Shown piece after piece: positions 9,719-17,934 of a stretch of 64,000 nucleotides of DNA. Position 1 is the stretch's first letter, and the number at the start of each line of letters is the position of its first letter. A program made the translations under genes and the position numbers. The notes under the pieces were generated by a model that worked only from the letters and a program-made list of their open reading frames with translations, ran no database searches and was not told the origin of the DNA. The stretch is from Sphingomonas jatrophae. GTDB taxonomy: Bacteria; Pseudomonadota; Alphaproteobacteria; Sphingomonadales; Sphingomonadaceae. Where the stretch lies: contig NZ_FOZG01000001.1 in the NCBI RefSeq assembly GCF_900113315.1, positions 1,550,001 through 1,614,000 of the forward strand, in the 5' to 3' direction.

Positions 9719-11014
9719 ATGCCGCCTCTAGCCGCCGCTCCGATGCCGCCGGACCTTTCGGCGCTGCTGCAGGCGGCGGCGGAGGCACGGGGGGCCGGAC
9801 GGCGGGACGAGGCGCGCGCACTGCTCGAACAAGCAGTCGCGCGCCATCCCGATCAACCCGCCGGGCTGAACGGTCTCGGCCTCGCTTTGCTGGGCGCAGG
9901 CGAGGCAGAGAGGGCGGCGGCGCTGTTCCGCCGAGCAGTGGCGGTCGACCCCACAGCGCTGCCGCTCCGCATGAACCTGGCCACGGCCGCGCGCGCCGCG
10001 GGACAGAGCGAGACGGAGCGCGAGGCTCTGCGGGCGGCCCTCGCGCTCGATCAATGCAACCTCACGGCGCTCACCCGTCTGGCCGAGCTGCACGAGCGGC
10101 TGGGCGAGGAGGCGGCGGCGGTGGAGCGCTGGTCGGCAGTGGTCGCCGCCGGTCGCCTGATCGACCAGCCATCGCCCGCATTGGCGGCAGTGCTGGATCA
10201 TGCCGCACGGTTCGTCGCGGAGCGCACGCGGCAGTTGGGCGAGACACTGGACATCATTCTGTCAGACCGGTTCGGCGACCTTGCCGCGGGCGAGACACGG
10301 CGCATGGCCGCGGCGGTGGACGCTATGCTCGGCCGGCGCCGCATCTACGCCAACCAGTGCACGGGGCTGCATGTGCCCTTCCTGCCCGCCGACGAATATT
10401 TCGAACGACGCCACTTTCCCTGGCTCGCTGCGGTGGAGGCGCAGACCGATGCGATCCGGGCGGAAGCGCTGGCTCTGCTCGACGATGATGGCGCGGGCTT
10501 CCGGCCCTATGTGGAGCTGCTGCCCGGAACGCCCGAAAATCTCTGGACGCCGCTGGATGGCTCGTCGGACTGGAGCGCGGTGCATCTCTTCCGTCATGGC
10601 GTACGCGACAATGCGCTATGCGCGCGCTGCCCGCTCACCGCCGCAACGTTGGCCGCGGTGCCGCAACCCGATCTCCCCGCCCGCTCTCCCACCGCCTTCT
10701 TCTCGGTGCTGCGTCCCGGCGCGCGCATCCCGCCGCACGGAGGCGTCACCAACATCCGCGCGACGGTTCACCTGCCGCTGGTGGTGCCGCCGGGCTGCGG
10801 CTTCCGGGTGGGCGGCGAGACGCGCGCTTGGGAGGAAGGCCGCGCCTTCGTGTTCGACGACACGATCGAGCATGAGGCATGGAACGAAGGCGATGCACTC
10901 CGCATTCTGCTGATCTTTGATGTCTGGAACCCGCATCTGACCGCGGCCGAGCGGTGCATGGTGGCGGACGTTTTCGCAGCCAGCGACCGCCACCGCGATG
11001 GCTTGGCGAGCTGA
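9719..11014 (+). CDS. TPR-repeat protein fused to an aspartyl/asparaginyl beta-hydroxylase domain
   Basis: A 431-aa protein starting at the ATG eight bases after the receptor stop; a longer frame running back into the receptor is a shadow. Residues about 10-150 form helical TPR-like repeats (the Gly-Leu-Asn-x-Leu-Gly pattern). Residues about 200-425 match the 2-oxoglutarate/Fe(II) beta-hydroxylase family, with candidate iron-binding His residues in TVHLPLV and IEHEAWN and the RVGGETRAWEEG segment. These enzymes hydroxylate Asp or Asn residues in proteins or peptides. In sphingomonads such genes recur directly behind TonB-dependent receptors, but their target is not established. Probably co-transcribed with the receptor. 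Confidence 0.87.
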   Translation: MPPLAAAPMPPDLSALLQAAAEARGAGRRDEARALLEQAVARHPDQPAGLNGLGLALLGAGEAERAAALFRRAVAVDPTALPLRMNLATAARAAGQSETEREALRAALALDQCNLTALTRLAELHERLGEEAAAVERWSAVVAAGRLIDQPSPALAAVLDHAARFVAERTRQLGETLDIILSDRFGDLAAGETRRMAAAVDAMLGRRRIYANQCTGLHVPFLPADEYFERRHFPWLAAVEAQTDAIRAEALALLDDDGAGFRPYVELLPGTPENLWTPLDGSSDWSAVHLFRHGVRDNALCARCPLTAATLAAVPQPDLPARSPTAFFSVLRPGARIPPHGGVTNIRATVHLPLVVPPGCGFRVGGETRAWEEGRAFVFDDTIEHEAWNEGDALRILLIFDVWNPHLTAAERCMVADVFAASDRHRDGLAS

Positions 11015-12016
11015 TCAAGCGATATCGACGGGCGCTCCCCCAGCCCGCGCGCTGGCGATGATCGCGTCCAGCAGTGTCATGACCTCGATCGATTGTACCG
11101 GGGTGATACCGGTCCAAGGCCCGGTGCCGCGCACCAGATCGGCGAAGCTTTCTGCCTCGGCGCGAAAACCGCTGCCGCGCGCGAATGCCTGTTCGTCCCG
11201 CGTCACCGTCCAGCCGCCGCGCGCGACGATCAGTTGCCCCGGATCGGCATCGGTCAGGTGATTGAGGAAGTCGGTCTGCACGACGCCCTGCTCGCACGCG
11301 ACGATCGCACGCCGATACAGCGCGGTGCCGAAGGAGCAGGCGACCTGAGCCAGCAGCCCGTCGGCAAAGCGAAGATTGGCGACGAGCGTCAGGTCCACAC
11401 CCCGCTCGCTCCAGATCGCCTCCGCCGAAACGCGCGTCGCCTGCTGACCGGCGAGCAGGTGGATGAGGCTGACCGCATAGCAGCCTGCATCCAGCAGCGC
11501 ACCGCCGCCCAGATCGGGGTTGAGACGGATATTGTCGGGCGCCCCGAGCGGAAAGCCGAACGCCGCCTGGATCATTCGCGGGCGGCCGATCTCGCCGCCA
11601 TGCACCAATTTTGCCAGCGCCTGCGTCTGCGGCTGAGCGCGATAGGGATAGGCCTCGACGAGGTGCAGGCCAGTCCGCTCCGCCGCCGCGAACATCGCGC
11701 GGGCCTCGTTCGCACTGACGCCGATCGGCTTCTCGCACAGCACATGCTTGCCGGCCTCCAGCGCGCGGATGCTCCATTCGGCGTGGAGCGTATTGGGCAG
11801 GGGATTGTAGATCGCCTCCACCTCGGGATCGGCGAGCAGCGCCTCATAGTCCGGCAAAGCACGCGCCACGTTGTTCGCATCGGCGAAGGCGCGCGCCGCC
11901 TCCTCCGAGCGGCTGGCGACGGCCACCGCGACCACCTTGTCCGATCCGGCGATCCCGCTCACGAGATGACGCGCGATGTTCGCCGTGCTGAGAATGCCGA
12001 TGCGGAGCGGCTGCAT
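11015..12016 (-). CDS. Gfo/Idh/MocA family oxidoreductase
   Basis: NAD(P)-dependent oxidoreductase of 333 aa acting on sugars, inositols or related alcohols. The N-terminal Rossmann fold begins IGILSTANIARHLV near residue 5. The family motif EKPIG near residues 95-99 carries the conserved lysine. GGALLDAGCYAVSLIHLL in the C-terminal half is the expected D-x-G-x-Y/H region. The start is the ATG at 12016 just before MQPLRIG; the longer frame upstream has no support. The gene converges on the beta-hydroxylase, with the two stop codons directly adjacent. It is divergent from proC. Substrate unknown. Confidence 0.88.
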   Translation of the reverse strand: MQPLRIGILSTANIARHLVSGIAGSDKVVAVAVASRSEEAARAFADANNVARALPDYEALLADPEVEAIYNPLPNTLHAEWSIRALEAGKHVLCEKPIGVSANEARAMFAAAERTGLHLVEAYPYRAQPQTQALAKLVHGGEIGRPRMIQAAFGFPLGAPDNIRLNPDLGGGALLDAGCYAVSLIHLLAGQQATRVSAEAIWSERGVDLTLVANLRFADGLLAQVACSFGTALYRRAIVACEQGVVQTDFLNHLTDADPGQLIVARGGWTVTRDEQAFARGSGFRAEAESFADLVRGTGPWTGITPVQSIEVMTLLDAIIASARAGGAPVDIA

Positions 12017-12109
12017 GTGAAATCTCCCGAGTGCCTGGCTGCTTCTACCCGCGGCTCGGCACACTAGAAGCTGCATAAAAGTCGATCGCCGGATCGCAGG
12101 AGGAATGAC

Positions 12110-12913
12110 GTGAACGACAAGGATCTGCTGCTGGTCGGCTGCGGCAACATGGGTGGAGCGATGCTGCGGGGCTGGCTGCGCGAGGGAATGGCCGGCAGGA
12201 TCACCGTCCTCACGCCGCATCCGCAGCGCGTTCCGCCCGACGTCACCAGCCACGCCACCGTCGATGGCATTAGAGGAGAGCCGCGCACTGTGGTGCTCGC
12301 CGTCAAGCCGCAGATACTCGCGACGGCCGCCCCCTCGCTCCAACGCTGCGTCGGTCCGGGCACGATCCTGTTGTCGGTCCTTGCAGCGGTTGACTTGGCG
12401 ACCCTCCGGCGCGCCTTCCCGCGCGCGGGCGGCATCGTTCGCGCAGTCCCCAACCTCCCCGCGGCCATCGGTGAGGGCGCGACCGCGCTCGCCGGCGATA
12501 CGGACGAAGATGACATGCGGGCCGAGTTGAGCCGCCTGTGCGCCTCATTCGGCACCGTCGAGTGGCTGTCAAACGAGGCTGCGCTGGACGCGGCGACGTC
12601 GGTCTCCGGGTGCGGCCCCGCATTCCTGTTCCGGTTTGCCGAGGCGGTGGTTCAGGCCGGCGCCTCGCAAGGGTTGGCGCCGGATGCGGCCCGGCGTCTC
12701 TTCGCGCAGACGATGCTGGGCGCGGCGCGCCTGCTCGGCGAGAGCGACGCCACGCCGGCCGAGCTGGTGCGCCGTGTCGCCAGCCCCGGTGGCGTGACCC
12801 TCGCCGGGCTGGCAGTGCTGGACGAAGGGGATGCGCTAACCCGGCTGGTCGGCAATGCGCTGGCATCCGCCGCCACGCGCAACGCCGAAATGGCCGCGAA
12901 AGCGCGGGACTGA
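12110..12913 (+). CDS. proC: Pyrroline-5-carboxylate reductase
   Basis: Final enzyme of proline biosynthesis, reducing 1-pyrroline-5-carboxylate to proline with NAD(P)H in the cytoplasm. The 267-aa length is normal. The N-terminal dinucleotide motif VGCGNMGGAM starts near residue 9, the AVKPQ segment is near 63, and the C-terminal signature with TSVSGCGPAFLF near 165 and VASPGGVTLAGL near 223 is complete. A strong AGGAGG ribosome site precedes the GTG start. It is the last clearly core-type gene before the gene-poor accessory stretch to its right. Confidence 0.95.
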   Translation: MNDKDLLLVGCGNMGGAMLRGWLREGMAGRITVLTPHPQRVPPDVTSHATVDGIRGEPRTVVLAVKPQILATAAPSLQRCVGPGTILLSVLAAVDLATLRRAFPRAGGIVRAVPNLPAAIGEGATALAGDTDEDDMRAELSRLCASFGTVEWLSNEAALDAATSVSGCGPAFLFRFAEAVVQAGASQGLAPDAARRLFAQTMLGAARLLGESDATPAELVRRVASPGGVTLAGLAVLDEGDALTRLVGNALASAATRNAEMAAKARD

Positions 12914-13834
12914 TCCCCTGCCACCGCGAGGACTGCCGCGGCAGCGTTTGGCGATCGCCCGATCTGCCCCATGATCCGCCACACCAGCGAAGGGCCTTTC
13001 GCCGATGAAATCCGGACGACCAGCAGAACCCGCCCTGCCCTTCCTGTCTGCCACGGTGCCCGTGTCCAGGTTCCTCACCTTTTCCCGTGTCTCCGCTGCC
13101 ACGCCTGATGCGTCAACGCTCTTCCAAGATATAGCCCTGTCGGTCGGGGCCGAGCGCATCGGCTTGTAGGGCGCAACGGATAGGGCAAATGGACGCTGCT
13201 GCATATTGAAGCCAGAATCGATGCGCCGGCACGTGGCGGTGTGCGCCGCGCCGGCACAGTCAGCATGCTTCTAGCATTGACAGGACGCCGACAGCATGGC
13301 CGATCGCTTGATACGTCGGGATCTAACGACACGCCCCAAGTGTCACGATTCGGTCGTATCTCGCCGCCAGGGTTTCATGGCTGTAGAAGCGAAACTTGCC
13401 GCATTCATAAGACTTTGCGGCGAGGCGCGAATGTGAGCGGCACGTGCGCGGACTCATCGCCGCTTGCTGAGAGGCAAGTCCTCAGCCGAACCTTTGGCGA
13501 ACAAGTACCTTCGCGGCCGCTTCGTGCAGTTAAGTCCGAGGCGTCGGTGTAGAAGGCGGTTCAGTAGCGCTCTAAGGTCGTTCTCGGCTTCGTCGTTGTG
13601 TTCGCTACACCGGTCCGGTGAGGTTAAGGCGATGAGAGTTCGACCTGCGAGAGGCGATTTCCGTGTCCGGGCACCTCACCCGGAGTCCGTCTCAACGGCT
13701 CATCTACGACAATGAGGGTCAGTCGAGGGTCAGCTTTCGCGCACGCGGAAGCTGACGCGAAGATCCGGTTCGACTACCCACAGCTATTGTAGGCGTTCTT
13801 CTGAAAAAATGGTCATTAACCCCACCTCAGTTGC
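12914..13834 (+). other. Gene-poor stretch, no supported coding region
   Basis: About 920 bases following proC. Short open frames exist on both strands (for example 13241-13552 and 13464-13715), but none has a convincing start, ribosome site or protein-like composition. The base composition becomes more AT-rich along the stretch. The only clear structure is a near-perfect palindrome at 13729-13756. It may be decayed coding sequence at the edge of the accessory region. Confidence 0.5.
13729..13756. repeat. 28-base near-perfect palindrome
   Basis: GTCAGCTT at 13729-13736 pairs with AAGCTGAC at 13749-13756. The inner CGCG at 13738-13741 pairs with CGCG at 13744-13747, and a T/G wobble joins the two blocks, giving a 13-bp stem with only CA between the arms. 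No T-tract follows on either strand, so it is not a classical terminator. It could be a recombination, protein-binding or transcript-end structure. Confidence 0.6.
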
Positions 13835-14557
13835 TTAAAGCGGCCGTTCTGTTCTCCGCCAACTTCGGTCAGCTGAATGCAAGCGACCGAACGCCTGATC
13901 ATGCGCGGTAAGGCGCTGACGTCGCCCCCGATGGTGGGCGGTGCAGAGAACTAGTTGCCCGCAGCGCTGGCTGGACACGCCTCCGGGCCGTGCTAACCCT
14001 CGACGCCCGCCACCTTCACAACAAACGGGAGACGCTCCCCGCCTTCTCAATGGTCTTGCTTGAAGTTCGAAGGACAGCCGGGACAGTACGGATCGCCGCT
14101 GCAAGCCTCGGTCATCGCTCCCGCTCCGCTGCACTAGGTATCCATTCAACAACATGTCGCGCGTAGTTTTGGATGCGCGCTGGCTATGATACCAGAGGCT
14201 ATGGCAATTACGGCATCGCCAGCCACCCAGTACTAGATGTGTTCTTTGCACCAGCTTGCCACATCCTTGATGTAAAATGGTTGGTCGGATATGTTCTGCG
14301 ACACGATGCGTTCTGACGATCTCTAACATCCGCTGCCCTTTCTCGGGCAAAAGCGTCGGTCCGCTAAACTGCTGGTCGAACACGAAGCGCGTCTCGCTGA
14401 ACTCGCGAATGCGGACGTGTCCCGCAACACGCCCATCCTCATCAACCCACTCGCACAGCAGCCGATCAGCCTTGGCCATGCGCTCAACCACGAGCACATC
14501 GAGGCCGGGGAAAGCTTCCGCATAGGGCCGAGGGCCCTCGGGGCGGCGCTTCGGCAT
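13835..14557 (-). CDS. Hypothetical zinc-ribbon-like protein, C-terminus doubtful
   Basis: Not assigned to a named family. The start at 14557 (MPKRRPEGP) has a GGGAG ribosome site upstream. Residues 1 to about 140 look like a real protein. They end in a segment of the pattern GCGK-x-V...WRCRNCHSLWYHSQR, which resembles a small zinc-ribbon module seen in hypothetical proteins of mobile regions; one of the four usual cysteines appears to be missing. After about residue 148 the frame turns Arg/Ser-rich and reads like the wrong frame, so the real protein may end earlier or carry a frameshift. It lies on the left side of the IS element in the gene-poor region. Confidence 0.4.
   Translation of the reverse strand: MPKRRPEGPRPYAEAFPGLDVLVVERMAKADRLLCEWVDEDGRVAGHVRIREFSETRFVFDQQFSGPTLLPEKGQRMLEIVRTHRVAEHIRPTILHQGCGKLVQRTHLVLGGWRCRNCHSLWYHSQRASKTTRDMLLNGYLVQRSGSDDRGLQRRSVLSRLSFELQARPLRRRGASPVCCEGGGRRGLARPGGVSSQRCGQLVLCTAHHRGRRQRLTAHDQAFGRLHSADRSWRRTERPL
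14047..14115 (-). CDS. Possible 22-codon micro-ORF with a CPGCP motif
   Basis: A very short frame starting ATG ACC GAG with a GGAG/GGGAG box just upstream. It encodes 22 residues containing CSGDPY followed by CPGCP. It overlaps the doubtful C-terminal part of the zinc-ribbon-like gene in a shifted frame. It could be a small metal-binding peptide or the true, frameshifted tail of the larger gene. The evidence is only the composition and the ribosome site. Confidence 0.2.
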   Translation of the reverse strand: MTEACSGDPYCPGCPSNFKQDH

Positions 14558-14826
14558 CAACCAGCTCCCTTTTGAAGAGGCAAGAGGTTTTCTAGAATCT
14601 AGCGGCAAACCCGCACACTGCACAGTGCGAAACCCAGCGTAGACGCCTGCCGCGACAAGCCCGATTTCAGCGCCACAACCAAACGTCTATAGACGGATCC
14701 TGGCCGAGCTAAGCACCTAGCAGGCTTGGGAAAAAGCGCTCCTCTGAGCGGCACTTACACGTTCAAACTCGACGCGTTGGCTGTGCACCGCGTCAAGCTC
14801 GAACACGTCTCGCCCGCTTCTATGAA

Positions 14827-15447
14827 TTAGCGGAGGTAAGCCTCAAGCACCCGGTCAATGTAAGCTCGCTGCTCCTCGACATAGCGAGGCACGTACTGCT
14901 TCAATACAGCATTGTTCTCGTCGATATATGACTGATGGAGCGGGAGTACTGCTCGTGCCTGTTCGAAGAGCGGATCCAAAAACGGAACCATCTCCTGCCA
15001 GTCGTCGGCGGCGATGTCCATCTGCAAGATGATCTTGTCGCTCAGCACTCGTCCACGAAGGACCGGAACGAAGTTACGCGTGGGCCTCTGCCGCCACAAC
15101 ACGGCCGAACCGCTGTACGGCACATCGATCTGCAGCCAGCGCCCATCGCGCATTCCGGTCCGCTTGCCATACCATTTGGCCTGGTAAGCACTCGATCGCA
15201 CCTCCCGATGATCAAGCGGATCGACGACCAGCGGCTTGAGCTTCACTTCGTCAAACAGCAACTCATCCACGCTCTGGTGAAGCAGTGCAAGGCGTTTATT
15301 TGGCAATTGGAGCACGGCCTTGCCCAGCTCGTCATCCCACCTCAGTCGATGACGCTTAACCGCCGTCGGGTGCCTCAGGAACCAGTTGCTCGTGAAGTAT
15401 ACGTCTTGCAAAACAACCTCCAAAATATGGAGGCACATCAAAGACAT
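14827..15447 (-). CDS. Hypothetical protein (206 aa)
   Basis: Family not recognised. The protein is soluble-looking, without signal peptide or membrane segment. It is rich in aromatic and charged residues in its second half and ends in a helical, Glu/Arg-rich tail (EEQRAYIDRVLEAYLR). The composition is protein-like throughout, unlike neighbouring shadow frames. The start is taken at 15447, but an internal Met at codon 4 is equally possible. It is isolated between the zinc-ribbon-like gene and the IS110-type element, on the opposite strand to the transposase, and may belong to an old mobile region. Confidence 0.5.
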   Translation of the reverse strand: MSLMCLHILEVVLQDVYFTSNWFLRHPTAVKRHRLRWDDELGKAVLQLPNKRLALLHQSVDELLFDEVKLKPLVVDPLDHREVRSSAYQAKWYGKRTGMRDGRWLQIDVPYSGSAVLWRQRPTRNFVPVLRGRVLSDKIILQMDIAADDWQEMVPFLDPLFEQARAVLPLHQSYIDENNAVLKQYVPRYVEEQRAYIDRVLEAYLR

Positions 15448-15849
15448 GGATGTTATCAGCTACGATATGCGCTCCGGGCTAGGGTAGACCGCCTTGGCGA
15501 TCATGGAGCGCTCGGTGCTGACATGGAAGCGGTGAGCTGCTTGCGGCCTTCATGCCACAACGGATCGGTGCCGGCAAGAAAAACCCGTACACCCGCGATA
15601 AATGAGCGGGCCAGCTAACCCCCGGCAACGACAAGCCAGTAGTTGCCACGACGCGTTGGCCCCACTGGTAGGCCTGCTCAGCCCCTCAACGACGTGGCTG
15701 CGGTCTGCTTCTTCCGGGGGACACAATCGGGCGCTTCTTGGCGGAGCCTTAGTGATCGCCCTCCCCGCTTAGCAAGCTCCCGGTCTCCATGATCATCGCC
15801 ATGGCGCCGGCGAGCCGTCGGAGGTCCGCTCGCGCCCAATAGCGTTGGG
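15448..15849. other. Intergenic stretch left of the IS element
   Basis: About 400 bases without a supported complete gene. On the minus strand, bases 15749 to about 15847 read as a protein-like tail (RADLRRL...ETGSLLSGEGDH, then stop) that is interrupted exactly at the IS inverted repeat. It may be the end of a gene split by the insertion. Nothing else stands out. Confidence 0.35.
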
Positions 15850-15860
15850 GTGGACGCCCC
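15850..15860 (+). repeat. Left inverted repeat of the IS element
   Basis: GTGGACGCCCC; exact reverse complement of 17191-17201. It lies 57 bases before the transposase start. Confidence 0.75.
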
Positions 15861-15917
15861 CTGACGGCATCGATGTGCCAAAGTGGAGGTGTTGAAGCAC
15901 CACTGCAGGAGGCGTCC

Positions 15918-16940
15918 ATGGGTGAGGTTAGCACAGTTGGGGTTGATCTGGCCAAGTCGGTTTTCCAGGTCCACGGCGCGGATGCGAGCGGCACGGTCGT
16001 GTTCCGCAAGAAGCTGCGGCGGGACCAAGTGCTGCCGTTCTTCTCGACCTTGCCGCGCTGCGCGGTAGCGATGGAGGCGTGTGCGAGTGCGCACTATTGG
16101 GCGCGCGAGCTCGCCGCAGTCGGGCACGACACGAAGCTGATCCCGCCGGCGTACGTGAAGCCGTTCGTGAAGCGGCAGAAGAACGACATGGCCGACGCGG
16201 AGGCGATCTGTGAAGCGGCGCAGCGCCCGACGATGCGGTTCGTGCAGGGCAAGAGCGCTCAGGCGCAGGCCTCGGCGGTTGTGTTCCGAACGCGCGACCT
16301 GCTGGTGCGCCAGCGAACGCAGCTGATCAACGCCCTGCGTGGGCACCTGACCGAGTTCGGCCACATCGTCCGCCAGGGTGTCGGGCACGTCGGCAAGCTT
16401 ATCGAGATCGTCGGCGACCCTGCGTCCGATGTGCCGGCCGAGGCGCGACCGGTGCTGGTCGTCATCGCGCAAAGCCTGCTGGCACTACAGGCACAAATCG
16501 CCGTGCTTGACCGTGAGATCGCGAGCCGAGCGAAGGCGGATCCGGTGGCGAAGCGGCTGATGACGATCCCCGGCGTCGGCCCCGTGACCGCGACCGCGCT
16601 GGTGGCGCTGGCGCCGGCCGCCAGCACCTTCCGGCGCGGGCGCGACTTCGCCGCCTGGCTCGGGCTTGTGCCCCGGCAGCACTCGAGCGGTGGCAAGGAG
16701 CGGCTCGGGCGCACGACAAAGATGGGCGAACGCAGCCTGCGACGACTGCTGATCCTGGGCGCCAGCTCGGCAACCAAGGTCGCCGCGCGCGAGCCAGACA
16801 AGGCCGGCGCGTGCCTGGCGAGCATGCTCGCGCGCAAGCCACGCATGCTGGTCACAGTTGCGTTCGCGAACAAGATGGCGAGGATCGTCTGGGCGCTGAT
16901 GGCGCATGGCGGATCCTACAGAGCTCCGGCCACGGCGTAA
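15918..16940 (+). CDS. IS110-family transposase (IS1111 type)
   Basis: A 340-aa recombinase, near the usual family length. The start at 15918 follows a GCAGGAGG ribosome site. The N-terminal RuvC-like DEDD domain shows GVDLAKSVF (first Asp near residue 9), AMEACASAHYW (Glu) and KNDMADAEAI (Asp pair). The C-terminal transposase_20 region has the helix-hairpin-helix IPGVGPVTATAL near 217 and WLGLVPRQHSSGGKERLG near 252-269 with the serines expected to act as nucleophile. It appears intact. IS110-type enzymes recombine without target duplications under the direction of a structured RNA from the element. Confidence 0.93.
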   Translation: MGEVSTVGVDLAKSVFQVHGADASGTVVFRKKLRRDQVLPFFSTLPRCAVAMEACASAHYWARELAAVGHDTKLIPPAYVKPFVKRQKNDMADAEAICEAAQRPTMRFVQGKSAQAQASAVVFRTRDLLVRQRTQLINALRGHLTEFGHIVRQGVGHVGKLIEIVGDPASDVPAEARPVLVVIAQSLLALQAQIAVLDREIASRAKADPVAKRLMTIPGVGPVTATALVALAPAASTFRRGRDFAAWLGLVPRQHSSGGKERLGRTTKMGERSLRRLLILGASSATKVAAREPDKAGACLASMLARKPRMLVTVAFANKMARIVWALMAHGGSYRAPATA

Positions 16941-17190
16941 CCGCCAAGGCTTGAGGCGTCAGGGACGCAAGGGAAGGTCAGCAGAGAGGAATGGCGCAAC
17001 GGTCAGAAGACGGGGTCGGGAAAACCAGTCAAAGTGTCCAAGCGCCATGAGCGCGCAATAGCGGTCTGAACCCGATCCGCGATCTCCATTCAGGCCAGCA
17101 GCTGTGATGAAAGCTGCATCAAGAGGCCGGACACACGGCAGCACCTGAACCCGCGCGCAAGATTCTCGACAACAACCCCTTGTATCCGGA
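16941..17190 (+). ncRNA. Candidate IS1111-type guide (bridge/seek) RNA region
   Basis: The 3' non-coding end of the element, between the transposase stop and the right inverted repeat. It has several potential stems: GCGTC/GACGC at 16956-16968 with a three-base loop, and GCAGCT/AGCTGC at 17098-17117 with an eight-base loop, flanked by GGCC pairs. In the IS1111 subgroup the RNA that programmes donor and target recognition is known to be made from this region. Exact ends, loops and target-matching bases cannot be assigned by eye. Confidence 0.4.
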
Positions 17191-17201
17191 GGGGCGTCCA
17201 C
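17191..17201 (-). repeat. Right inverted repeat of the IS element
   Basis: GGGGCGTCCAC; reverse complement of the left repeat at 15850-15860. Matching stops just beyond the 11-base core. Confidence 0.75.
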
Positions 17202-17246
17202 ACACGGACATTCTAGCTTGGCGGGGCAGACACAGACCGCTCATCA

Positions 17247-17795
17247 CTAGCCCTTGCGGCTGGGGTCCGCCTTCGCGTTCCGTGTAGCGCCGCAGACGAC
17301 GTCATCTGTCACTCTTCGATACCAACGGTCCGACGAAGCGCGCGCCTCATCAATTAGGCTCTGCGGCAGATACCCCGAAGGCTCATCCAATCTATGGGTC
17401 CACAGTCCCGAAGCATAGCGGAGCTGCCACAGCTTTATGCGCCACCACGGCACAGCATCGGCGATCGCGTAGATTATGTCGGTCCGGTACATCGACTGCG
17501 CCATTTCCCGCAGGGCGATCGTCGATGCACCAGCCCGCTCAGCGACCTGCGCAAGATCGGCGGCACCGCCGCACCGTGCGACGACGTCGACGAGTTCGGT
17601 GTCCGGCTCGATCGGCGGGGTGGACCAGCTCGGATAGTGCAGGATGCTAGAGGAACGAGGCCACAGCCCGTCAAGCATCTCGTACCGTGTGGCTCTTAGC
17701 GACAGCAAATTTGCGGGCGGCCGGCTCAGCATCTGCAACCCGATGACAATCAAGGCGATCACCGCGAAGAACTTGCAGAGCCGTCCTCTAACCAT
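17247..17795 (-). CDS. Hypothetical membrane-anchored protein (182 aa)
   Basis: Family not recognised. A basic N-terminus (MVRGRLCKF) is followed by one hydrophobic segment near residues 9-23, so it is probably an inner-membrane anchored protein with a periplasmic domain, or carries an uncleaved signal. The rest is soluble, with paired cysteines (one near residue 75, one near the C-terminus) and a Trp-rich middle (VPWWRIKLWQL). It lies just right of the IS element on the opposite strand to the transposase. Confidence 0.55.
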   Translation of the reverse strand: MVRGRLCKFFAVIALIVIGLQMLSRPPANLLSLRATRYEMLDGLWPRSSSILHYPSWSTPPIEPDTELVDVVARCGGAADLAQVAERAGASTIALREMAQSMYRTDIIYAIADAVPWWRIKLWQLRYASGLWTHRLDEPSGYLPQSLIDEARASSDRWYRRVTDDVVCGATRNAKADPSRKG

Positions 17796-17934
17796 GGCCT
17801 CTACCTAGCCATTCCGGCACGCGTCGCAACGTCCGCTAACCACCATTATCGGACATTCCAGCGTCGGCCGGCGCGATCGTCCGCAAACGTCAAAAGACGG
17901 ACAGTCTCCGGTCGCACTGAAGCGCGAAGACAGA

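Larger units (their letters stand above)
15850..17201 (+). mobile_element. IS110-family insertion sequence, IS1111 subgroup type
   Basis: A DEDD-type transposase gene lies between an 11-base inverted repeat: GTGGACGCCCC at 15850-15860 and its reverse complement at 17191-17201. The 1.35-kb span fits the family. Inverted repeats are typical of the IS1111 subgroup (classical IS110 elements lack them) and are often slightly internal, so true ends may lie some bases outside. Only about 68 bases precede the transposase but about 260 follow it, which also fits IS1111, where the guide RNA is encoded at the 3' end. No target duplication was identified. Confidence 0.8.

Noticed and set aside
6768-9821. 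1017-codon minus-strand frame opposite the first TonB receptor
   Set aside because: Arg/Asp/Ala-rich antisense shadow of a high-GC gene; no domain or start signal.
13241-13715. Two overlapping short plus-strand ORFs
   Set aside because: No ribosome site and no protein-like pattern.
16959-17201. 80-codon minus-strand frame in the IS 3' end
   Set aside because: Lies in the non-coding end of an IS1111-type element where a guide RNA is expected; no ribosome site.
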